A stretch of 64,000 bases of DNA, taken from positions 42,643 to 106,642 of the forward strand of contig JAUYCX010000049.1 in the NCBI GenBank assembly GCA_030692045.1, given 5' to 3'. Of this stretch, positions 50,375 to 59,736 are shown one piece after another (the stretch's first letter is position 1; every line of letters begins with the position of its first letter). Both the position numbers and the translations under genes were made by a program. Source of the stretch: Candidatus Omnitrophota bacterium. Lineage in GTDB: Bacteria; Omnitrophota; Gorgyraeia; JAUYCX01. The notes beneath the pieces were generated by a model. That model saw only the letters and a list, made by a program, of their open reading frames with translations. It was not told where the DNA came from and searched no databases.

Positions 50375-51454
50375 ATGTTAAAGGAAAAACAACATTTAAA
50401 AAATGTAAACCGGACAAATATAGAAGAAATAACAAGAAAAGGGTTTTTGCGTTTAGATATGAATGAATGCCCTTTCGGCTTACCGAATGGCTTTATTAAA
50501 AGAACACTTTCTCGCATAGATGGGAATTTTGTCGCGACATATCCGGGATATTCGCGCTCGCAAAATAAAATAGCAGAATATAATAAGCTACGTTCAGAAA
50601 ACATATGCCTCGCCAACGGCTCGGATGCTGCAATTAAATATTTATTTGAAGCGTACGTTTCTCCGGGTGACAGGGTGTTGTTGACGGATCCTACTTTTGC
50701 GATGTACAAAGTCTACTGTAAGATATTTGATGCGCAACCAATAACGGTTCCTTATAAACCAGACTTATCTTTTCCTGGGAAGGAATTTGCTGAGCGAATT
50801 TCATATGACATAAAAATGGCCGTTGTAGTAAATCCGAATAATCCTACTGGTAGCATTATTCCGGAAGACGAATTACTGAGCATACTCCGCAGGGCGCAGA
50901 ATAAAGGTGTATTGTTGATAGTGGATGAAGCGTATTTCTATTTTTATACTGGCACGGTAATCAGGGAAATTATGCATTTCGATAATTTAGTTGTATTGCG
51001 GACTTTCTCCAAATTATGCGGGATGGCAGGGTTAAGAATTGGGTATGCCGCGGCAAATCCCAAGATAATCAAAAACCTTAAGAAGGTAAGGCCTACCTAT
51101 GATGTGAATGGAATAGCGGCGTTATTTGCGGAGGAGATTTTGGATGACCGCGCTATTCTTAAGTCCCTATTAGTCGAAACTAAAAAAGGCAAGAGGTATT
51201 TAATTAAGCAATTAAACGAGAACGGAATTAGTTACCGTGATGGTTATGCAAATTTCATATTAATTAAGTGCGAAATAAACCCTCTTACAATAGCGAACAA
51301 GTTAAGGCAAGATAACATTTTAGTTGGGTTTGGTTTTGAGCAACTTTTTTTAAGGGACTTTATAAGGGTGACGCTGGGTGATAAAAAAAGCATGATTCAA
51401 TTCTGGGGATCATTCATCAAGATATGGAGAAAAAATGTTAGGGAGGGTCGTTAA
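50375..51454 (+). CDS. PLP-dependent aminotransferase, HisC/CobD-like (copy 2)
   Basis: LANGSDAAIKYLFEAYVSPGDRVL, VVNPNNPTGSII, LIVDEAYFYFY, RTFSKLCGMAGLRIGYAAANP. Confidence 0.88.
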   Translation: MLKEKQHLKNVNRTNIEEITRKGFLRLDMNECPFGLPNGFIKRTLSRIDGNFVATYPGYSRSQNKIAEYNKLRSENICLANGSDAAIKYLFEAYVSPGDRVLLTDPTFAMYKVYCKIFDAQPITVPYKPDLSFPGKEFAERISYDIKMAVVVNPNNPTGSIIPEDELLSILRRAQNKGVLLIVDEAYFYFYTGTVIREIMHFDNLVVLRTFSKLCGMAGLRIGYAAANPKIIKNLKKVRPTYDVNGIAALFAEEILDDRAILKSLLVETKKGKRYLIKQLNENGISYRDGYANFILIKCEINPLTIANKLRQDNILVGFGFEQLFLRDFIRVTLGDKKSMIQFWGSFIKIWRKNVREGR

Positions 51455-52310
51455 AAAAATACTTATGAATTGTGGTATAGATTTAAAGAAGATGTTTGAA
51501 AGAGTATTTTCTTGCTCTATACTACTTGCATTAAAAGAAAACTGCCTGAATAATTTGGTAGAAGATTTAAGAAAAATCATTCCCGATATCAGCGATCAGT
51601 ATACCTCAGACAGGGAATCATTTAACGCTTATTTAGAGTTAAAAATAAGAGGGATGCATGCGTTTCAATGCCAGTTAATGCTTAAAGCAATACAGAAAAT
51701 GAATGCGCGCGATATTATGGTGGTAGATATAGGCGATTCATCCGGAACGCATATGCACTATTTACGAGAATTGACCAAAAAGACACATGCCATAGATTCC
51801 ATAAGCGTGAATTTGGACATTAATGCCATTGAGAGAATTAAAGCAAAGGGACAGAAAGCTATTCTCTGCCGTGCCGAAGAGCTAGAGTTGAAAGACCGAG
51901 ACGCGGATCTGTTTACCTCGTTTGAAATGGTAGAACATTTACATAATCCCGCTGTTTTCTTCCACCGTTTAGCCAAGAAAACAAAATGCAATCGTATGCT
52001 TATAACCGTTCCTTATCAGAAGAGAAGCAGGGTAGGGCTCTATCGTATACGCGAGGCTTCTTACAAACCTTGCAATGCCGAGCAGGAACATATTTTTGAA
52101 TTAAGTCCAGAGGATTGGTCTTTGTTAATGCTTCATTCGGGATGGAGAGTTTTGTATAGCGAAGTCTATCATCAATATCCGTACAAAATACCAATAGCTA
52201 GTTATTTTTTAGGTCGATTCTGGAGAAAATATGACTTCGAGGGTTTCTGGGGAGCAATTTTAGAGAAGGATACAAGTTTTTCAGATTATTATCAGGATTG
52301 GGAAATTTAG
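51435..52310 (+). CDS. Class I methyltransferase-like protein (copy 2)
   Basis: VDIGDSSGTHMHYLREL, FTSFEMVEHLHNPAVFFHRLAKK; C-terminus EKDTSFSDYYQDWEI. Confidence 0.75.
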   Translation: MLGRVVKKILMNCGIDLKKMFERVFSCSILLALKENCLNNLVEDLRKIIPDISDQYTSDRESFNAYLELKIRGMHAFQCQLMLKAIQKMNARDIMVVDIGDSSGTHMHYLRELTKKTHAIDSISVNLDINAIERIKAKGQKAILCRAEELELKDRDADLFTSFEMVEHLHNPAVFFHRLAKKTKCNRMLITVPYQKRSRVGLYRIREASYKPCNAEQEHIFELSPEDWSLLMLHSGWRVLYSEVYHQYPYKIPIASYFLGRFWRKYDFEGFWGAILEKDTSFSDYYQDWEI

Positions 52311-52345
52311 CGGGAGAAACTATAAGGATTAAAAAAGGAGTTACG

Positions 52346-53221
52346 ATGAAAGTAATTGTCTTTGGTGGATCGGGTTTTCTTGGCAGCCATGTTGCCGATG
52401 TACTTACTGAGAGTGAATACGAAGTTATTGTATATGATATAAAAAAATCTGAATATTTAAGACCTAAACAAAAGATGGTGATTGGTGATATTTTGGATGA
52501 AGATAAAGTTAATAAAACTATCAAGGGCAGCGATATAGTATATAATTTTGCAGGGATTACCGATATTGACAAGGCACACTCTAATCCATTAGCTACTATT
52601 AATTTTAATGTTTTAGGCAATACTGTAATTCTGGAAGCATGCAGAAAATTTAAGGTAAAGCGTTTTGTATATCCCAGCTCGCTTTATGTCTACAGTAAAG
52701 CAGGTTCTTTTTATCGCTCCAGTAAGCAGGCATGCGAGCTAATTATAGAAGATTATCACCGTCAGTATAATTTAGACTTTTCCATTCTTAGATACGGTAC
52801 CTTGTACGGCCCAAGATCCGGGGAAAATAATTGGCTATGTGCAGCTATAAAACAGGCTCTCAGCTACAAAAAGATCGTGAGAAAAGGTGACGGAGAAGAA
52901 ATCAGGGAATATATACATGTATACGATGCAGCAAAATTAAGCGTAATGATTCTTGATGGTCAGTATAAAAATCAATATTTAATGATTACTGGCAATCAGC
53001 AGATCCGTATTAAAGATTTAATGAGGATGATAAAAGAAATTTTATGTAACAAAATTGATCTGGAATTTATTGAATCAGATGAAGAACAACATTATGAAAT
53101 TACCCCTTACAATTTTAACCCAAAATTAGCAAAAAAGATATTCGCCAATGAATATATTGATTTGGGGCAGGGGATTCTTAATTTAATTAATGAAATTCAT
53201 TCTGATAAAAACTCAACTTAA
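52346..53221 (+). CDS. NAD-dependent epimerase/dehydratase (start refined to ATG 52346)
   Basis: [68 protein letters not shown]. Confidence 0.88.
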   Translation: MKVIVFGGSGFLGSHVADVLTESEYEVIVYDIKKSEYLRPKQKMVIGDILDEDKVNKTIKGSDIVYNFAGITDIDKAHSNPLATINFNVLGNTVILEACRKFKVKRFVYPSSLYVYSKAGSFYRSSKQACELIIEDYHRQYNLDFSILRYGTLYGPRSGENNWLCAAIKQALSYKKIVRKGDGEEIREYIHVYDAAKLSVMILDGQYKNQYLMITGNQQIRIKDLMRMIKEILCNKIDLEFIESDEEQHYEITPYNFNPKLAKKIFANEYIDLGQGILNLINEIHSDKNST

Positions 53222-53238
53222 AGATAGCCCTTTGATAA

Positions 53239-53933
53239 GTGAAAGGAAATAATATGTATTTGCAAAATAATAAATTTTGTTCTTGGTTTGAAGAAAATAA
53301 TGAACGACTTCTTCAAATCTTTGATTTCATAAGTATTGTTTATTTACTTTTTTGTTTTTCATATACAAGGTTCATCGTAGTCCACAATCGTTATTACGCT
53401 TTCTTTAGAATGTCTTGGGATCCAACACTATTTCCTCATGATTTATTAAAAGGAGGTTTTCTCTACAGACTAAGTATAGTATTATTTAAACTTATTGGAT
53501 TTTTGCGCCTATTGTGAAAGTCGTGGGTGAGAAAAATTTCCTTTTTGCAATATTTTTTATTAATAACTTTTTTGTATTATTAATTATGTATAATATTGTT
53601 ATGCCTTTTGATTCGATAAACCTTGCAGCTCTTTTTGTTATTTTATTATTTTCGCCTTGGTAGTTATTTCCAGGAACTGATATTTCAGTAGTATACAACA
53701 GAGGATATATTTCTAAAGTTGATTTTTCTGCGGACAGCGTTAAAGCATAGATATTTACTGTGTCTAGTCTGAGTAAGGATGAAATTAGAGGATTGCTTAA
53801 GACATTTTCTCTTTATGTTAAATTTCCCAAATCCGATTATGAGTTAATTAAGAGAGCCGAAAGATTTGACGAATAAGTAAATAGAATATTTTTGGAACTA
53901 AGCGAGCGCTATAGACGAGAGTATTTTCAATAA
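53239..53933 (+). pseudogene. Decayed region: truncated membrane-protein ORF (92 aa) followed out of frame by further membrane sequence and a radical SAM C-terminal remnant interrupted by three stops
   Basis: Frame starting 53514 reads VKVVGEKNFLFAIFFINNFFVLLIMYNIVMPFDSINLAALFVILLFSPW*LFPGTDISVVYNRGYISKVDFSADSVKA*IFTVSSLSKDEIRGLLKTFSLYVKFPKSDYELIKRAERFDE*VNRIFLELSERYRREYFQ*. Confidence 0.75.
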
Positions 53934-53963
53934 AGTCATTGTGCAAATAATTGAATAAGAAAG

Positions 53964-55700
53964 ATGTTATACATATGTCATCCAAATAACAATACCTTTG
54001 CTCATAAAAATAGTTGTCTAGAATGGATTTATCTTGGTAGCAAAGAAGGGCTTGAGCGCACATTACAAGTTCTGGATAGCACGCGGAGGAAATATCTTGG
54101 ACAGGATATCGAACGCGAAGCTGATTTGATAAGAGACAATTTTATTGATTTTATAGGAAGGGTTTCATTACAACAAAAAAATAAATTGTTATGGTATTCT
54201 TCTCCTGTTGCTTCAAAATCAGTATCGCAAACTACAATTTTTGAACAGTATGTGTATTTGAAAATATTAGAAAATCTGTCGCAGGAGAATAAAGAATATT
54301 TAGCAATCATAGATAATGCTGAACTTATTCATAATCTTCGAGAGATGAACATTGGCGTTTGTGAAGCAGAACCATTCCGATCTTCAAAGCCGCGCTCTTG
54401 TGCTCGTCATTTCAAAAACGCATATGTTATAGCTAAATATTTTATATTTTATGCGTTAAGTAAAATTTTATTCGGAAGAGACGCAATAGCTAATGCTGAT
54501 GCGATCATCTATAGCCCCATCAAAGAAGGGGTATTTAGTAATCTTCCAATGTACGAAGACCCATATTTCGGTTCGCTGGAGGCAATTTTGTTAAAAAGTA
54601 ACTTTAATGTATTTCGTATAATGCTGCTTGGCGAGTCGCTTAAGAATATTTTAAAAATAAAAAAGTATTTTAAGAATGTCATTTCTCCATATGTATTTTT
54701 GACTCTATCGAAACTGATTAAAGTAATTACCACAAAGTTTGTGATTGCCATAGATGAAGGAAGAATATCAGGGATTAAAGATACAAAAATGCTTACCTAT
54801 CTGCTTCGAAATGAGGAAAGAAAAGAAAACGATTCAATGCATTTTCGAGAATATTTGCTTTATTTTTATGCCTTCGAGGGACTTAATAACGTTTGGAACC
54901 AAGACGGTGCATTTATTTACCTTTTTGAAAACCAGCCATGGGAAAAAATGGCAAATATGGCAATGAAGAGAAGGAAAATGATTGGCTATCAGCATGTTGC
55001 GATTCCGATTAACTGGCTCGACTATACTATCTCGGTTTTTGAAAAAGAGATACCACTACCTTCGGTGATATTAACTACCGGAGATAGATGGGCTGCTTTT
55101 CTAAAGAAATATTATCAACATGTTACAATTGAAATAGCCGGGACAACAAGATTATCTCATTTATGGGCAAACAAAACAACTCGTAAAACTTCAGACTCAA
55201 AGGAAATTGTCCTTGCGTTACCAGGATATCCAACAGTTTCATTAACTCTGCAGCGACAGATATTAGATATACTTAGCGACAAACAGTCATATCTTCATGA
55301 ATATACTATTAAAGTTAAACCTCATCCTTACCTATGTAAAAAAGACATATTATTCAAAGATTTTAGAAGATTTAGTAATTGCCAAATTGTAGAAAAAGAT
55401 TTTTCACAACTACTTGATTCGCCCGCAGTAGTGATATGCTCATGCTCCACAACTGTTTTTGATGCATTGTTATCGAGGTGTAAGACCCTATATTTTATTC
55501 CCGAAGAACTTTCAGAAGGAACGGAGTTTTTTATAAGGGAATACCTCGTGATTGCCTATCAAAGTAATTTCCAAGATCAATTACGGTCGGTGTTGAAGAT
55601 GGAAAGCATACCCACTGTAGATAAAAACGAATATTTTTCGCCGCCAAATTATGATGTTTTTTTGAAATACCTGAGGAACAAATATTATGAAAATAATTAA
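53964..55700 (+). CDS. Large putative GT-B-like surface-carbohydrate transferase
   Basis: KMIGYQHVAIPINWLDYT, VKPHPYLCKKDI, DSPAVVICSCSTTVFDALLSRCKTLYFIP. Confidence 0.5.
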   Translation: MLYICHPNNNTFAHKNSCLEWIYLGSKEGLERTLQVLDSTRRKYLGQDIEREADLIRDNFIDFIGRVSLQQKNKLLWYSSPVASKSVSQTTIFEQYVYLKILENLSQENKEYLAIIDNAELIHNLREMNIGVCEAEPFRSSKPRSCARHFKNAYVIAKYFIFYALSKILFGRDAIANADAIIYSPIKEGVFSNLPMYEDPYFGSLEAILLKSNFNVFRIMLLGESLKNILKIKKYFKNVISPYVFLTLSKLIKVITTKFVIAIDEGRISGIKDTKMLTYLLRNEERKENDSMHFREYLLYFYAFEGLNNVWNQDGAFIYLFENQPWEKMANMAMKRRKMIGYQHVAIPINWLDYTISVFEKEIPLPSVILTTGDRWAAFLKKYYQHVTIEIAGTTRLSHLWANKTTRKTSDSKEIVLALPGYPTVSLTLQRQILDILSDKQSYLHEYTIKVKPHPYLCKKDILFKDFRRFSNCQIVEKDFSQLLDSPAVVICSCSTTVFDALLSRCKTLYFIPEELSEGTEFFIREYLVIAYQSNFQDQLRSVLKMESIPTVDKNEYFSPPNYDVFLKYLRNKYYENN

Positions 55701-55748
55701 CAGTTTGTATAAAGAATAGACGTATCTTTACTTAATAAGTACGGTAAG

Positions 55749-57608
55749 ATGTTGACATTTAGCGTAATTACTCCTGCATATAACGCAGAGGCTTTTATTG
55801 GCCGTGCGATTGAGAGCGTGAGAAACCAGACATATCCTGATTGGGAAATGGTTATCGTCAATAATGGTTCAACGGATAATACAAAAGCTGAGATAGAGAA
55901 GTTTATAATTGCAGACTCAAGGATTAAGCTTATTAATTGTGAAAAGAATAGCGGGAGTCCGGCGCGTCCAAGAAATTTAGGACTAAAAGAAGCAATAGGG
56001 GAATATATTGCTTTTCTTGATGCTGATGATGCATTTTTTCCTGAAAAATTGGCGGAAGCTGAAAAGTTCTTTTTGCATAATCCTGACGCTGGTTTAGTTT
56101 GTCATGGTGAAGCGCATGTTAAAAATAATTCGGTTATAAGGAGAGATTATTATGGTCCTTATACAACTTATAGGGATCTTTTATTTCGCGGTAACAGTCT
56201 ATCTACTTCTGCAGTAGTTATGAAGAGAAATTGTATTGAGAAAGTAGGTTTTTTTTCTGTGGGGAAAGAAGTCAGCGGGTTTGAAGATTATGATTATTGG
56301 TTGAGGGTAGCGAGGGTTTGTAAAATTAAATATTTAAGAAAAATTTTGGGAGTTTATACTATTAATAATAATACTGAATGTTCAAGAGTAGCTACAAATT
56401 GTAAAAATGCTTTAGATTTTTTGGAATTCCATTATTCAGAGTGGCCAAATAAATCCTTACATTACAGATATCTCTTTAGAAAAAGAAAGGCGATGTGTCT
56501 AAGAATTGCTGGCCGAGAATTAATCCGCATGGGAGATTTTAATAAGGCAGTATCTATTTTAGGACAATCTATTTTATACTATCCGCTAGATTTTAAAGAG
56601 TGGGTTTTCTTAGTTTTTGCAATTATTGGAAAATTGTTCATCAAAAAAGACACACAACGACTTAGTACTGATTTAGTCAGTGAGAACAGACACGAGATTA
56701 TAAAGAAGGCTTTAAGTGAAATCCTTTGTTGCCCAATTTGTAAGAATGATTTAGTATTGAGCAATTGCGATAGATTAGATTGTTTATACTGCCACACTAA
56801 ATACTCAATAAAAGATGGTATTTTAGTGTTAATGACAGTTGTGTCCGAAGAACAAATCAACGAGCAAAGATTAAGAGAAGAAGTGGCTAAAGGGCATATG
56901 GGTATCGAAGCCGAAAATATATTAGAAGTTGTATCACAGCATCATTGTATTCCTATAATGTCAAGAAGAGCCAATAATTTTCGATTAAAATTCAGCAAAT
57001 CACAATGGATATTAGACGTAGGCTGTGGTTCTGGCTACTATTGGCGCGATACTCTTGGTGGTAATTTGATTGTGATGGATTTTGCCTTTAGTAATTTGAA
57101 ATCAGCAAAAACTCTTCTTAGAGAACAGAAGGATGTTATTTTTATTCAGGCAGATGCTTCTAATTTACCAATTAAAACATATTCATTATCTGGTATTTGG
57201 AGTGTACAAGTCACCCAGCATTTTCCTGGCACTGTTATGAATTCATTTTTAAATGAAGTAAAGAGGGTAATGCAGAACAATTTTTTAATTGAGATTTATA
57301 ATCTTAATCCTGCTGGGATGCATAGAATATTATACAAAGTATTGGGTAAAGAATTTCATATAAAGGGAAAATGGAAGGATATGATTTTAAATCGTTTGAA
57401 CTCATCAGAACTTGCTGCTTTATGGAAAGATATTTTAAGCAAAGCGCATCTTAAAATTGGATATAGCGAATTATTTTTTCATCCCGATTTACATTGTAAG
57501 CCTAAAGGAAATTGCATCGCATTTATTGAAGACTTATTAACATGGATTACATGGTTAGTACGTTTTTTCGCCAGGCAGATTCAGATTACAATTTCTTCAG
57601 GCTTTTAG
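55749..57608 (+). CDS. Fusion: GT2 glycosyltransferase + Trm112-like zinc ribbon + class I methyltransferase
   Basis: FSVITPAYNAEAFIGRAIESVRNQTYPDWEMVIVNNGSTDNT; CCPICKND..CLYCHTKYSIKDGILVLM; WILDVGCGSGYYWRDTLGG. Confidence 0.85.
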   Translation: MLTFSVITPAYNAEAFIGRAIESVRNQTYPDWEMVIVNNGSTDNTKAEIEKFIIADSRIKLINCEKNSGSPARPRNLGLKEAIGEYIAFLDADDAFFPEKLAEAEKFFLHNPDAGLVCHGEAHVKNNSVIRRDYYGPYTTYRDLLFRGNSLSTSAVVMKRNCIEKVGFFSVGKEVSGFEDYDYWLRVARVCKIKYLRKILGVYTINNNTECSRVATNCKNALDFLEFHYSEWPNKSLHYRYLFRKRKAMCLRIAGRELIRMGDFNKAVSILGQSILYYPLDFKEWVFLVFAIIGKLFIKKDTQRLSTDLVSENRHEIIKKALSEILCCPICKNDLVLSNCDRLDCLYCHTKYSIKDGILVLMTVVSEEQINEQRLREEVAKGHMGIEAENILEVVSQHHCIPIMSRRANNFRLKFSKSQWILDVGCGSGYYWRDTLGGNLIVMDFAFSNLKSAKTLLREQKDVIFIQADASNLPIKTYSLSGIWSVQVTQHFPGTVMNSFLNEVKRVMQNNFLIEIYNLNPAGMHRILYKVLGKEFHIKGKWKDMILNRLNSSELAALWKDILSKAHLKIGYSELFFHPDLHCKPKGNCIAFIEDLLTWITWLVRFFARQIQITISSGF

Positions 57609-57615
57609 GTAATTT

Positions 57616-58629
57616 ATGAATATTATTAAAGTAATGATTAAACATTTGATTTATACAAATTCTAATTATTTACAGATAAACAGAATATGTAGTTTATTTC
57701 GTAGAAATTCATACTGCGTTATTTTGGCTTATCACAGGGTATCGCCTCTGAATGATAGAGATTATTTACTAAGAGAGATGATTGTTGACCCAGTTTCTTT
57801 TGAAAAACAAATGTTGTTTCTTATAAAAAATTATACTGTAGTTTCTTTAAATAAGTTCTTAGGGATTTTAGAATGTGATAGGAATCAATCAAATTATGCA
57901 GTCATTACTTTTGATGATGCTTATCTGGACAGCTATGAATATGCATTTCCAATTTTAAAAAAATATAATTTGTCGGCCACCATATTTGTGCCAACGGATT
58001 TTATTGAAACTGGGCGTCATTTTTGGTGGGATAGGCTGGCAAATATATTAGTGAGTTCCAATAAACAATCGTTACTTTTGAATTGGAAAGATAAGCGGTA
58101 TAATCTGAAAATCGGGGGAAATGTTTTTACAATAAAAGCATTTAAAAAATTATGCTATCTTTTTAAATTTGCAAGAAATAAAGAAAAAGAGGGATTGTTA
58201 AATTTAGTATCGAAAAATTTAAATGTAGTTGAAACAAATTCTTATCCGTCTAACCTTACCTGGCGCAATATTAGAGAAATGTCTCAGAATAATATTAGCT
58301 TCGGCGCTCATACCCATACACATAGCGCAGTTTCATCTGTAAGCGATTCGGAGTTTAAAGAAGAGCTCTTAAGCCCTAAAGAAACGTTGGAAAATCGCCT
58401 TAATCAAGCAATAACTGCTTTTGCCTATCCTTATGGCGAAAAGAGCGATTTCAACATTCAATCAGTCAATGCTATTAAGCAATTAGGTTATAAAGTTGCC
58501 TTAACAATGATTCAAAGGCCTATAATATCAAATGATGATTTATTTGTTTTGCCGCGGATTGGCATTGGCGGTTATGATACTGAAGAAATTTTTAGGTTAA
58601 AATTATCCGGATCAATTCCTTTATTTTAA
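57616..58629 (+). CDS. Polysaccharide deacetylase family protein (NodB-like)
   Basis: VILAYHRVSPLND, YAVITFDDAYLDSYEYAFPILKKYNLSATIFVPTDFI, ISFGAHTHTHSAVSS. Confidence 0.9.
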   Translation: MNIIKVMIKHLIYTNSNYLQINRICSLFRRNSYCVILAYHRVSPLNDRDYLLREMIVDPVSFEKQMLFLIKNYTVVSLNKFLGILECDRNQSNYAVITFDDAYLDSYEYAFPILKKYNLSATIFVPTDFIETGRHFWWDRLANILVSSNKQSLLLNWKDKRYNLKIGGNVFTIKAFKKLCYLFKFARNKEKEGLLNLVSKNLNVVETNSYPSNLTWRNIREMSQNNISFGAHTHTHSAVSSVSDSEFKEELLSPKETLENRLNQAITAFAYPYGEKSDFNIQSVNAIKQLGYKVALTMIQRPIISNDDLFVLPRIGIGGYDTEEIFRLKLSGSIPLF

Positions 58630-58635
58630 AAATAA

Positions 58636-59736
58636 ATGCAAATAACAATAGTTAAAGATACGGAAGGATTTAAAGATTTAGAAAAAGAGTGGGATTCGTT
58701 TTTAGATGAGAGCGGGCAGAATAATATATTTTTGACCTTTGACTGGCTGTATAACTGGTGGCAATGTTTTAAAAAAGATTACTCTCTTTATATCATTTTA
58801 GCAAAGGAAAATGACAAGATTTATGGAATAGCCCCATTAATGATATCTAAGAGATTCGGTTTTAGAGAATTAAGATTTATCAGCAGCAATATTTCTGACT
58901 ACGAGGATATTATAACTTCCGGTAGCACAGAAAAAAGAAGGGAAATTATTGAAATTATTTTAAACAAACTTTATGAGTCTAATGAATGGGATATATTTAG
59001 ATTAAATAGAATTAGGCAGGAATCGCCTAGCCTTAGCTCATTTGATAATATTGTTCATAACAGAATATTTGCGAATATTTTTTTAAAACAACATAAGGAA
59101 GGCGCTCCATATATAAAAATAACAAAAACTTGGGATGATTACCATTCTGCCTTAAGGAAGAAACTTGTGGCTGACACAAGAAGGCAATTATCTAAATTGA
59201 CGAAACAAGATGCAAATTTTCTTTTTAAGAAAATTGAGAATGAAAGCGAAATTTCTTTATTTTTAGACAAACTGATAGAATTTTATAAGTTGAGAAGAAA
59301 ATCTAAGCATACAAAATGTATTTTTGACAATGGATTGACGAGTAGTTTTATCAAAATTGTTGCAGATAAATTCTTTCATAAAGGCTGGCTGGATTTAAGT
59401 TTTATGGAATTTAAAGGCAAAAAAGTTGCAATGCATTTCGGCTTTATTTACAGAGATAGATTTTATTATTTTATGCCGGTCCATAATAATGAATTTTACC
59501 AATATTCCCCGGGAAGATTGTTGCTCTACGACCTGATTCATAAATGTTTCGACAATCATATCAGGCAATTTGATTTTATGCTGGGAGAAGAGGACTATAA
59601 ACTGGATTGGAAAACCGGGATTGAAAGATTATATTTTGTAACAATGTTCCAGAAGACTTTAAAGGGAAGTATTGCCAATCAGATTCTTGATAGATTAAGT
59701 TTTAATGTTAAAAAATTGCTTGGGAAAAAATGGTAA
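58636..59736 (+). CDS. FemAB/CelD-like GNAT-fold acyl- or aminoacyl-transferase
   Basis: LTFDWLYNWWQCF, HFGFIYRDRFYYFMPVHNNEFYQYSPGRLLLYDLIHKCFDNHIRQFDFMLGEEDYKLDW. Confidence 0.82.
   Translation: MQITIVKDTEGFKDLEKEWDSFLDESGQNNIFLTFDWLYNWWQCFKKDYSLYIILAKENDKIYGIAPLMISKRFGFRELRFISSNISDYEDIITSGSTEKRREIIEIILNKLYESNEWDIFRLNRIRQESPSLSSFDNIVHNRIFANIFLKQHKEGAPYIKITKTWDDYHSALRKKLVADTRRQLSKLTKQDANFLFKKIENESEISLFLDKLIEFYKLRRKSKHTKCIFDNGLTSSFIKIVADKFFHKGWLDLSFMEFKGKKVAMHFGFIYRDRFYYFMPVHNNEFYQYSPGRLLLYDLIHKCFDNHIRQFDFMLGEEDYKLDWKTGIERLYFVTMFQKTLKGSIANQILDRLSFNVKKLLGKKW

Noticed and set aside
45805-51454. The two HisC-like aminotransferases as histidinol-phosphate aminotransferases
   Set aside because: No histidine pathway context; each is overlapped by a methyltransferase gene within a glycan locus, so only the fold family is claimed.
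53514-53933. Stop-codon recoding (TAG/TAA readthrough) to make one intact protein
   Set aside because: Both TAG and TAA interrupt the frame, the sequence joins two unrelated protein parts, and other genes in the window use these codons as ordinary terminators; pseudogene decay is simpler.
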